NCBI GenBank assembly: GCA_027365715.1
Contig: DAHXLZ010000207.1
Location: 1 to 10,301, forward strand
Source of the DNA: Methanomassiliicoccales archaeon
GTDB taxonomy: Archaea > Thermoplasmatota > Thermoplasmata > Sysuiplasmatales > Sysuiplasmataceae
DNA: 10,301 bases
Direction: 5' to 3'
The translations under genes and the position numbers were made by a program. The notes beneath the pieces were generated by a model that worked only from the letters and a program-made list of their open reading frames with translations, did no database searches and had not been told where the DNA came from. Below are positions 1 through 6,280 of the stretch, one piece after another. Position 1 is the first letter of the stretch. Each line of letters begins with the position of its first letter.

Positions 1-179
1 AGGTTCAGTCTGCCTCTGATGTTTTCCTCGAGGCATATCCTGATGGCGTTGTTGACCATATCACGGAACAGATGTAACACTTCCGTGAGTTCGACGTTCT
101 GCTCAAATCCAAACCGGATACCTTTTACAGCAGACACAGACATCTCAGTGCTTTTCGGATATTTCAAACTGCCAACCAT
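1..179 (-). CDS. TnpB / IS605 OrfB-like transposase, N-terminal part (runs off left edge)
   Basis: The minus strand reads open from an ATG at 179-177 to the window edge, giving 59 residues; an in-frame stop (191-189) lies just upstream, so the 5' end is complete. The stretch from residue 13 reads MSVSAVKGIRFGFEQN, then a segment with LFRDMVNNAIRICLEENI (residues 37-54). This is how the N-terminal domain of archaeal IS200/IS605-group OrfB (TnpB) proteins reads: a short beta strand, then an 'RDM.N.AIRI' helix. In the known family TnpB is an RNA-guided nuclease. Its RuvC residues and zinc ribbon would lie outside the window, so intactness cannot be judged. A TATA-like box at 212-219 would start transcription near 190 and favours the ATG at 179; the ATG at 143 is an alternative start. 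The family call is by recognition, not by search. Confidence 0.68.
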   Translation of the reverse strand, partial: MVGSLKYPKSTEMSVSAVKGIRFGFEQNVELTEVLHLFRDMVNNAIRICLEENIRGRLN

Positions 180-211
180 CTCGGAATATCAGGGGAAATT
201 TGACAGAGTCA

Positions 212-219
212 CTATATAC
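212..219 (-). promoter_or_regulatory. TATA-like box for the tnpB-like gene
   Basis: The minus strand reads TGTATATAGT here, centred about 37 nt upstream of the ATG at 179. With the usual archaeal spacing of 25-27 nt from TATA centre to start site, transcription would begin near 190 and give a leader of roughly 10 nt. No Shine-Dalgarno-like sequence precedes the ATG, which fits a near-leaderless mRNA. Confidence 0.5.
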
Positions 220-226
220 AAACGTC

Positions 227-244
227 TTTACGGTCTTACGTAAA
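227..244. repeat. Perfect 6-bp inverted repeat upstream of the tnpB-like gene
   Basis: TTTACG (227-232) and CGTAAA (239-244) are separated by 6 nt, so the 18-bp block is a perfect dyad with a short loop. It sits directly upstream of the minus-strand TATA-like box. It could be an operator or one of the end hairpins of an IS200/IS605-group element. The sequence alone does not decide between these. Confidence 0.45.
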
Positions 245-252
245 TCAGAATG

Positions 253-267
253 CCTGAATTTGTCAGG
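253..267. repeat. Perfect 5-bp inverted repeat (possible IS end hairpin)
   Basis: CCTGA (253-257) and TCAGG (263-267) flank a 5-nt spacer and would fold into a small hairpin. It lies 8 nt from the dyad at 227-244. A dyad this short can occur by chance; its closeness to a transposase gene and to a second dyad is the only reason to list it. Confidence 0.3.
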
Positions 268-422
268 GTAGAAGAGGTGTGTGGTCGACGATATGCGCAC
301 ATCAACTTTCGAAATCGAAAAATATCGACCGGACAATCGACCTGCCCGGATGAATATTTTATAGCCCAACGTGAAGGAATCGGCATCCTGGGCATGTGAA
401 TCGGATATTTTCGGATGCATCT

Positions 423-430
423 TTTATATA
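423..430 (+). promoter_or_regulatory. TATA box of the ABC transporter operon
   Basis: TTTATATA is a near-consensus archaeal TATA box. Its centre is about 60 nt upstream of the TTG start at 487, which predicts a start site near 452 and a leader of about 35 nt that carries the AGGAG ribosome-binding site at 473-477. A short dyad, TTTCG (435-439) / CGAAA (447-451), lies between TATA box and predicted start site, where a repressor could act. Confidence 0.65.
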
Positions 431-486
431 GCTGTTTCGATTACACCGAAAGGACTGACTGCTTAAAATCGCAGGAGTAGGTCTCT

Positions 487-2259
487 TTGAAAACAAATCG
501 AGCAATAATATCTGTATTGATAATGTGCGCACTGGTGTTCAGTGCACTTGCTGTTGTACTGCCTTCAGCAGCTCGGGCAACGGCCCCCACCGGGACATAT
601 ATCTGGGGCACACCGGTAGATACGCCTGTGACGGATCTGAATCCGCTTACGGCTACGAACCTGGAAAGCAACGTTGTCGGCGTGATGTATTCAACATCGC
701 TGATGCTTGAGCTCTCTAATGGCACTATTCTGCCATGGCTTGCAAGCAGCTATTCATTATCGAACGGCGGCAAGACACTGACCTTTAACCTGGTCCACAA
801 CGCCAACTGGGTTAACGGAACAGCCGTTGCCGGAAATATCACGGCACAGGATGTGGTTTACACCTTCCAGGTGATAATGGCAAACGCCAGCCTTGATGCC
901 TTTAACGTCGATCCGTTCCTTACCAACGTAACTGCAATCAACACTTATACGGTTCAGTTCACCGTGAACACCAACACAGTCATGATGTTCAGGTACCTTG
1001 CAGCACAGCCAATTATCCCGTATGCCTGGCACAATTATGTGCACAACGCAAGTGACATCGGAAGCTATACAAACATGAATGTCGGCCACGAGATAGCAGC
1101 CGGGCCGTTCACGCTCAGTACAGTCAACAGCGGCGGAGTTACTTTTGCAGCCAACACCCACTTCTGGAAGGGAACGCCTCACATAAGCCAGTTTGTCATG
1201 GTTCCTTACAAGTCTACGTCAAGCATGACACTTGCACTGAAAACCGGCTCGATATATGCCGAATACCCATCGCTGAGCGATTACCTGGCTCTGAACGCCT
1301 CCTCGCAATTCACCAATGTCTTTTACAAACAGCCATGGGCATTCTATCTCTGGCTGAATGACCATGTTGCACCATTCAACAGCACCAGTTTCAGGCAGGG
1401 ACTTGCCTATTCGATAAACAAGACACAGATAATGCAGAAGGCTGAAGACGGCCTTGCGGGACCGGGCTCATTTGGTGGCGAGAGCTGGATCAACACCTCA
1501 TGGTGGGCACCCGGCCTTCCATATTACCATTACAACACAACGCTCGCAACAAAGGCATTTGAGAATGCAGGACTCCATTTACATGGCGGCTTCTGGGCTT
1601 ACAGCAACAACACAACAGTCGCACTGTCCATCACTGAGCCCCCGATTTCAGACTGGATTGCCGCGTCATCTATGATACAGCAGGATCTGGCTGCCGTCGG
1701 ATTCCAGGTTACATATTCAGTGACACCATTCAGCACATGGGGTGGAGAGATGTTCCAGCCCAATGCTTCCAAAGCCACGAGCGTCATGAGTTACTTCGGA
1801 TTCGTTCCGTCGTACCCTGACCCGTACTACATACTCTGGGACCTGTATTCGTCCAACTCCTTCTGGAACGGTTGGATTCAACACTGGAACGACCCGCAGT
1901 TCAACCAGCTCGTAAACACTGCCGGAAATCAGACAGGCAACCCATCTGCAGAGATGCAATACCTCTTCCAGGCACAGGCAATTGTGGCACAGCAGGTACC
2001 CAACGTACTGATTGGGGACACCGGCAACTACTACACATACAACCACAACATTCTTGGCGGCTTCAACAAACACATCTCACCGCTCAACCCGCTGAACCTT
2101 CTTTCGGTCGGACCGGCAACCACCACACACACCGCACCTCCGGCGACAGCAAATTCAGGCACGACTTACATCATTATCGGCGTGGTTGTCGTAATAATCG
2201 CGGTCGCAGCCGGAGCAGCGTTATATGCACAGCGCGGGCGCAAGAAGAAGCAGGAGTGA
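487..2259 (+). CDS. ABC importer solute-binding protein, SBP_bac_5 (peptide/oligosaccharide) type
   Basis: 590 residues, first gene of the importer locus. The start is TTG, chosen because AGGAG (473-477) lies 9 nt upstream and because the product then begins with a signal peptide: basic MKTNR, a hydrophobic core (residues 6-25), and a likely signal peptidase I site after ARA (about residue 31). No lipobox is present. The mature part reads like family 5 binding proteins (the DppA/OppA class, known to bind peptides, nickel or, in many archaea, oligosaccharides), with a 'GPF..L' then 'FWKGTPHISQF' segment and 'FNSTSFRQGLAYSINK' in the middle. The C-terminus has a Thr/Ala/Pro-rich linker, a membrane helix (about 561-580) and a basic tail (RGRKKK), which anchors the protein to the outer face of the membrane, a common archaeal arrangement. 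There are many N-X-S/T sequons, as expected for a glycosylated surface protein. The family is clear; the substrate is not. Confidence 0.93.
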   Translation: MKTNRAIISVLIMCALVFSALAVVLPSAARATAPTGTYIWGTPVDTPVTDLNPLTATNLESNVVGVMYSTSLMLELSNGTILPWLASSYSLSNGGKTLTFNLVHNANWVNGTAVAGNITAQDVVYTFQVIMANASLDAFNVDPFLTNVTAINTYTVQFTVNTNTVMMFRYLAAQPIIPYAWHNYVHNASDIGSYTNMNVGHEIAAGPFTLSTVNSGGVTFAANTHFWKGTPHISQFVMVPYKSTSSMTLALKTGSIYAEYPSLSDYLALNASSQFTNVFYKQPWAFYLWLNDHVAPFNSTSFRQGLAYSINKTQIMQKAEDGLAGPGSFGGESWINTSWWAPGLPYYHYNTTLATKAFENAGLHLHGGFWAYSNNTTVALSITEPPISDWIAASSMIQQDLAAVGFQVTYSVTPFSTWGGEMFQPNASKATSVMSYFGFVPSYPDPYYILWDLYSSNSFWNGWIQHWNDPQFNQLVNTAGNQTGNPSAEMQYLFQAQAIVAQQVPNVLIGDTGNYYTYNHNILGGFNKHISPLNPLNLLSVGPATTTHTAPPATANSGTTYIIIGVVVVIIAVAAGAALYAQRGRKKKQE

Positions 2260-2264
2260 GTAAG

Positions 2265-2286
2265 GCAGGGCATTCCAGTGCCGTGC
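2265..2286 (+). terminator. Weak hairpin downstream of the binding-protein gene
   Basis: GCA-g-GGCA pairs with TGCC-g-TGC around a 6-nt loop, beginning 6 nt after the stop codon at 2259. The stem is seven pairs with one G/G mismatch, and no clean T-run follows directly (TTTATT begins about 9 nt later). It may slow polymerase or protect the 3' end of the binding-protein message, which is often needed in excess. This is a weak call. Confidence 0.3.
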
Positions 2287-2294
2287 GAAACCTG

Positions 2295-2304
2295 TTTATT
2301 TAAA
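2295..2304 (+). promoter_or_regulatory. Possible internal TATA box before the permease genes
   Basis: TTTATTTAAA lies in the 98-nt gap after the binding-protein gene, centred about 59 nt before the GTG start at 2358, the same spacing as the operon's first promoter. The purine-rich CGAAA just upstream could act as a BRE. A dyad ATTGT (2320-2324) / ACAAT (2330-2334) spans the predicted start site. Confidence 0.45.
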
Positions 2305-2357
2305 CCTTTTCCATATTCCATTGTTTAACACAATTGAAGCGCTTTGAAGGCGATCGT

Positions 2358-3356
2358 GTGATAACGCTCAGATATATCTTACGAAAAATAATTTACATGT
2401 CAATTACCCTGTACATCGCAATCACTTTCAATTTCCTCCTTCCAAGAATGATTCCGGGCAATCCGGCGGTCACGATACTGCTTTCGAGATACAAGTACCT
2501 CCCACCGGGAAAAGTCAAACTGCTCGAGAGTGAATTTCACCTTACCGGAACCCTCTGGCAGCAGTATGTCGGCTACCTTGTCGGTCTCGTTCATGGGAAT
2601 CTCGGAGTTTCATATTACTTCTTTCCCGAGAGTGTTTCGCAGATCATAATGACGCACCTTCCATGGACACTTTTCCTGCTGGGAACTGCGACAATAATAT
2701 CGGTGCTGATCGGTGTTGCCTACGGTTCATACATCGGCTGGAGGAGCGGCTCAAGGACGGAGTCGGTACTCTCTTCTTTTGCAATCAGCCTGACATCGGT
2801 CCCTTATTTCTGGCTCGGACTGATATTTCAGCTGCTTTTTGCAGTCATAATCATTGTGGACGGCTTTCACCTGTTTCCTGTCGCCCAGGCGTATTCGTAC
2901 AACGTGACACCGGGACCAAACCTGCCATTCATTGAAAGCGTCGCATGGCACGCCGCCCTCCCGCTCATAACGCTGATTATTACGAGCTTTCCAGGTTTCG
3001 CGCTGATCATGAGGAATACAATGAACACAGCGCTCGGTGAAGATTACATACTGATGGCAAATGCAAAGGGACTGACGCAGCGGAGAATCATGAAGAGATA
3101 TGCAAGCAGAAACGCGATCCTGCCGGTGGCAACATCCATTGCACTCTCCTTTGCATACATAGTCGGCGGCGCATTTCTGGTTGAAGTAATTTTTTCCTAC
3201 CCCGGCATTGGTTACACGCTCTACAACGCCGTAACTGTGGGTGATTACCCGCTGATGCAGGGAATTTTCCTGATAATTACGACGACAGTAATACTCGCAA
3301 ATTTTCTGGTGGATATCATGTACGCGTTCCTTGATCCGAGGGTGTCACTGAGATGA
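2358..3356 (+). CDS. dppB: ABC importer permease, DppB-like
   Basis: 332 residues; one half of the transmembrane channel of the importer. It has the DppB/OppB layout: an N-terminal helix (residues 7-28, 'LRYILRKIIYMSITLYIA'), the periplasm-equivalent segment 'LPRMIPGNP', then a five-helix core. The EAA coupling motif, which docks on the ATPases, is at about residues 226-245 ('GEDYILMANAKGLTQRRI'), followed by 'EVIFSYPGIGYTLYNAV' and the typical C-terminus 'AFLDPRVSLR'. I chose the GTG at 2358 because GAAGG (2346-2350) sits 7 nt upstream and family members begin within a few residues of 'LRYILRK'; a TTG at 2334 in the same frame lacks a ribosome-binding site. The gene's stop overlaps the start of the next permease gene (ATGA). 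The family is certain; the substrate is unknown, so the symbol is by resemblance. Confidence 0.93.
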   Translation: MITLRYILRKIIYMSITLYIAITFNFLLPRMIPGNPAVTILLSRYKYLPPGKVKLLESEFHLTGTLWQQYVGYLVGLVHGNLGVSYYFFPESVSQIIMTHLPWTLFLLGTATIISVLIGVAYGSYIGWRSGSRTESVLSSFAISLTSVPYFWLGLIFQLLFAVIIIVDGFHLFPVAQAYSYNVTPGPNLPFIESVAWHAALPLITLIITSFPGFALIMRNTMNTALGEDYILMANAKGLTQRRIMKRYASRNAILPVATSIALSFAYIVGGAFLVEVIFSYPGIGYTLYNAVTVGDYPLMQGIFLIITTTVILANFLVDIMYAFLDPRVSLR

Positions 3357-4264
3357 GCTTCGCTGGCGAAATTGTCAGAAACCAGGGCCGCAACTTTTCC
3401 AGGAAGCAGGCCACAATGGCGAAAGACCGCGCCCTGAGCTTCGTTCATAAACTCTGGAAAAACAGAAAGTCTCAGGCTGGAATGATAATACTGGGCACTC
3501 TGGTGATCATAGGTCTTGTAGGACCATTCATTGCGCCCTACTCACCTTACAACATATCCTTCAGGGCATGGCAACCGCCGTCCGCTTCCCATCTTCTTGG
3601 AACTGATTATGAAGGGGCGGATATTTTTTCACAGTTTCTGGTAGGCACAAGTACATCGCTCTATGTTGGCATTTCAGTAGCATTATTTGCGACAAGCATC
3701 GGGACGCTTGTCGGCGTTGTGACAGGCTATTTCGGCAGACTTGTTGACGAATTCCTGATGAGATTCGTGGATATACTTCTCGTGATACCCGGTTTCCCGC
3801 TGCTTGTGCTTCTTTCCGCATATTTCCCGGCTACACTGAATACCACCATCGTGATACTCGCAATACTGAGCTGGCCCGTTCTGTCGAGGATTATCAGGTC
3901 ACAGGTGCTGACGGTAAAGCAGAGGCCGTATGTACTCGCGTCAAAACTCAGCGGTTACGGCAGCTTTCGCATAATTTACAGGGATATTCTGCCGAATCTC
4001 ATGCCGCTGATTTTCATAAACATAATTTTCCTTGTCGTTGGTGCAGTCGTTGCACAGGCTGGTCTGGCTTTCTTCGGCCTTGGTGATCTCAGATCAGTTA
4101 ACTGGGGCACAATGCTCTACTGGTTTGATGCCGAGGATGGCATTGTCTTCAACGCCTGGTGGTGGCTCCTTCCCCCCGGCATAGGTATTATTCTGCTCGG
4201 TCTGGGCGGCAATCTGCTCTCCAACGGTCTTCACGAAGTTACACAGAGAAAAGGGGGACGCTGA
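3353..4264 (+). CDS. dppC: ABC importer permease, DppC-like
   Basis: 303 residues; the second channel subunit. A basic cytoplasmic N-terminus (1-41) precedes a first membrane helix (about 43-62) ending in 'FIAPYSPYN', then the DppC/OppC signature 'HLLGTDYEGADIFSQFLVGT' (80-99) and the five-helix core. The EAA coupling motif is at about 191-210 ('YVLASKLSGYGSFRIIYRD'), followed by 'GLAFFGLGD' and the usual C-terminal 'LGGNLLSNGLHE'. Its ATG overlaps the stop of the upstream permease gene by 4 nt (ATGA), and GAGGGTG (3338-3344) is a good ribosome-binding site, so the two permeases are translationally coupled, fitting equal stoichiometry. The N-terminal tail is longer than in many relatives; an ATG at codon 22 is an alternative but lacks the coupling. 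Confidence 0.93.
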   Translation: MSFAGEIVRNQGRNFSRKQATMAKDRALSFVHKLWKNRKSQAGMIILGTLVIIGLVGPFIAPYSPYNISFRAWQPPSASHLLGTDYEGADIFSQFLVGTSTSLYVGISVALFATSIGTLVGVVTGYFGRLVDEFLMRFVDILLVIPGFPLLVLLSAYFPATLNTTIVILAILSWPVLSRIIRSQVLTVKQRPYVLASKLSGYGSFRIIYRDILPNLMPLIFINIIFLVVGAVVAQAGLAFFGLGDLRSVNWGTMLYWFDAEDGIVFNAWWWLLPPGIGIILLGLGGNLLSNGLHEVTQRKGGR

Positions 4265-4265
4265 A

Positions 4266-5255
4266 TTGGCAGCACCGATAATAGAAACACAGAATCTGGA
4301 TGTCGACTATACGCTTGAAGCCGGAACGGTGAGGGCAGTAAGGGGTGTCTCTTTTAAAATAAATCCCGGTGAGATTGTCGGTCTTGTCGGAGAGAGCGGC
4401 TGCGGCAAATCCACACTCGCGATGACTTTCCTGAAAATAGTCACACCTCCTGGAAAGATAACGGGCGGCGAGATACTTTATGGTGGAATCACCGACGAGC
4501 ACGGAGATCCTGTCTCTGTGCTTAAGATGAAACCCCCAAAACTCAGGCGTTACAGATGGAAGGAAGTATCGATGATTTTTCAGGCATCTATGAACTCACT
4601 CAATCCTGTAATCAGGGTAGAGGAACAGATAATGGACACAATGATTGATCATGGATACAGCGAAGAGGAAGCCGATAAGAGAGTAGACACTTACCTCAGC
4701 GTGGCGGGCCTCAATCCGAAAGTCAGGCGCTCGTTTCCGCATGAATTGAGCGGCGGAATGAAACAGCGTGTTGTTATTGCAATGGCGCTCAGCTGTGAGC
4801 CGAAATTTCTCATCGCCGATGAGCCGACTACCGCTCTGGATGTTGTTGTGCAGAAGCAGATTCTCGATCAGCTGAAAGACCTCAGCAGGAAACTCAACCT
4901 TTCAGTGCTGTTCATAACGCATGATATTTCGGTAATTGCCGGACTTGCGGACAGGCTCGCTGTGATGTATGCGGGAAAAATTGTCGAAGTCGGCACGGTT
5001 ACCGAAGTGTTCAAGACGCCTAAACATCCCTATACGATCGCGCTCATGTCTTCATTCCCTTCGCTCACAGGCGAGAGGAAAAAACTCCGGGGCATTCCAG
5101 GCTCGCCGCCCGATCTCCGTAAAGAGGTTAAAGAGTGTACATTTGCGCCGAGATGCCCCTTTGTCTTCGACAGATGTCACACCGCTGAACCACCGCTCAC
5201 CGGGGTGTCTGAGGGGCACATGGCTGCGTGCTATCTGCTCGACAGGGAGAAGTGA
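4266..5255 (+). CDS. dppD: ABC importer ATPase, DppD-like
   Basis: 329 residues; one of two nucleotide-binding subunits. Visible motifs are Walker A GESGCGKS (42-49), Q-loop glutamine in MIFQ (106), signature LSGGMKQR (161-168), Walker B FLIADEPT (181-188) and the switch histidine in THD (219). After the ATPase core comes the C-terminal domain typical of peptide-transporter ATPases, with 'HPYT' (254-257) and four cysteines spaced C-x5-C-x6-C-x17-C (291, 297, 304, 322), the set that holds an iron-sulfur cluster in characterised members. The start is TTG, one base after the upstream stop; AGGGGG (4252-4257) 8 nt before it supports this start. All catalytic residues are present, so it should be active as a heterodimer with the next gene product. 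Confidence 0.94.
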   Translation: MAAPIIETQNLDVDYTLEAGTVRAVRGVSFKINPGEIVGLVGESGCGKSTLAMTFLKIVTPPGKITGGEILYGGITDEHGDPVSVLKMKPPKLRRYRWKEVSMIFQASMNSLNPVIRVEEQIMDTMIDHGYSEEEADKRVDTYLSVAGLNPKVRRSFPHELSGGMKQRVVIAMALSCEPKFLIADEPTTALDVVVQKQILDQLKDLSRKLNLSVLFITHDISVIAGLADRLAVMYAGKIVEVGTVTEVFKTPKHPYTIALMSSFPSLTGERKKLRGIPGSPPDLRKEVKECTFAPRCPFVFDRCHTAEPPLTGVSEGHMAACYLLDREK

Positions 5256-5262
5256 TTATACT

Positions 5263-6243
5263 ATGGAGCCAGTAGTGAGAATCGACAGCGTCACAAAGGA
5301 CTTCAACAGCGGAAAGACTCTAAAAAACAGAAAGGGGAATATAACCAGGGCTCTGGATGAAGTGAATCTCTCAATCGGACCCGGTGAAGTGCTGGGACTG
5401 GTTGGTGAGAGCGGAAGCGGCAAAACAACTCTGGGTCTTGCAATTCTCAAGCTGGTGGACGTTGACAGCGGAGCCATAATGTTCAAAGGAGTTGACATCA
5501 CCGGTCTGCGAAAGCGCGGGCTGAGCGACTTCAGGAAGCAGACGCAGATGATTTTCCAGGATCCGTACGAATCGCTGAATCCGTTCATCACCGTATACAA
5601 GTCCATTTCAGCCGGCCTTGATGTTTTCAGGAAGGAGATGAGCGGAGAGGAAAAGATGAATCTTGTTTCGAGCACGATGGAGTCACTGGACCTGAATCCT
5701 CCTGAGGAATATCTCTATAAATTTCCAGGACAGCTCAGCGGCGGACAGAGGCAGCGGGTTGTGATTGCAAGGGCTGTTATGATGTCACCCGCATTCCTGG
5801 TCGCCGATGAAGCCGTTTCCATGCTTGATGTTTCCATCCGCGCCGACATACTCAACAAACTGATTTCACTGAAGGAGAAGACGGACCTGTCGATGCTGTT
5901 CATAACACACGACATAGCCGTCGCCAGGTACATTTCAGATAAACTCGCTGTAATGCACCTCGGCCAGATTGTGGAGTACGGTGGTGCGGAGGACGTGATA
6001 GGCGACCCGCTGCATCCTTACACTCAGATACTCATAAACGCGGTCCCTGTCGCAGATCCGCTGGCAGTGCAGAAGCCGATACCGTTCACCAGAGGGGACT
6101 GGGAAAAGGTCAACCGCGGTTACAGCGGATGCAGCTTCGTAGACAGGTGCCCGTCTGTGATGGACATCTGCAGACAGAGAAAGCCGGAAATGAGGGAAGA
6201 AAAGTCGGGCCACAGTGTGGCCTGTTTCCTTTACGGTGAATGA
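5263..6243 (+). CDS. dppF: ABC importer ATPase, DppF-like
   Basis: 326 residues; the partner ATPase. The same frame is open for nearly 300 nt upstream, but that part lies inside the preceding gene; the ATG at 5263 is 7 nt after that gene's stop, follows GGGAGAAGTGA, and begins exactly where the ABC fold should start. Motifs are Walker A GESGSGKTT (48-56), Q-loop glutamine (99), signature LSGGQRQR (158-165), Walker B LVADEAVSMLD (179-189) and switch histidine (216). The Walker B segment has DEA instead of the usual DEP; the catalytic glutamate is kept. The C-terminal domain repeats the four-cysteine pattern at 290, 296, 303 and 321, with the same C-x5-C-x6-C-x17-C spacing as DppD. It is the last gene of the operon and ends 37 nt from a convergent gene. 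Confidence 0.94.
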   Translation: MEPVVRIDSVTKDFNSGKTLKNRKGNITRALDEVNLSIGPGEVLGLVGESGSGKTTLGLAILKLVDVDSGAIMFKGVDITGLRKRGLSDFRKQTQMIFQDPYESLNPFITVYKSISAGLDVFRKEMSGEEKMNLVSSTMESLDLNPPEEYLYKFPGQLSGGQRQRVVIARAVMMSPAFLVADEAVSMLDVSIRADILNKLISLKEKTDLSMLFITHDIAVARYISDKLAVMHLGQIVEYGGAEDVIGDPLHPYTQILINAVPVADPLAVQKPIPFTRGDWEKVNRGYSGCSFVDRCPSVMDICRQRKPEMREEKSGHSVACFLYGE

Positions 6244-6280
6244 ACGGCATAGCCGAAATTACGCGTCATGCAGCTGGCGT

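Larger units (their letters stand above)
180..486. other. Divergent intergenic region, tnpB-like gene / ABC transporter operon
   Basis: This 307-bp region separates the tnpB-like gene from the binding-protein gene. It holds both promoters, the two dyads at 227-267, and a wider inverted pair GCATCC (383-388) / GGATGC (413-418) just upstream of the plus-strand TATA box. The open frames crossing it on either strand have no recognisable protein character and I did not call them. If the tnpB-like gene belongs to an insertion element, its left end should lie in here, but I cannot place it. Confidence 0.6.

Noticed and set aside
145..420. Minus-strand open frame of 91 codons upstream of the tnpB-like gene
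   Set aside because: It overlaps the tnpB-like start in another frame, covers the tnpB promoter and dyads, and its product has no recognisable domain character.
4969..5262. Upstream extension of the DppF frame by 98 codons
   Set aside because: It lies inside the DppD gene in another frame; DppF family members begin at the ATG at 5263, which has a ribosome-binding site.
6244..6280. Small CGGC-ATA-GCCG hairpin (6245-6255) as a bidirectional terminator between dppF and the convergent gene
   Set aside because: The stem is only four pairs and no T-run follows on either strand, so I see no support for a terminator call.
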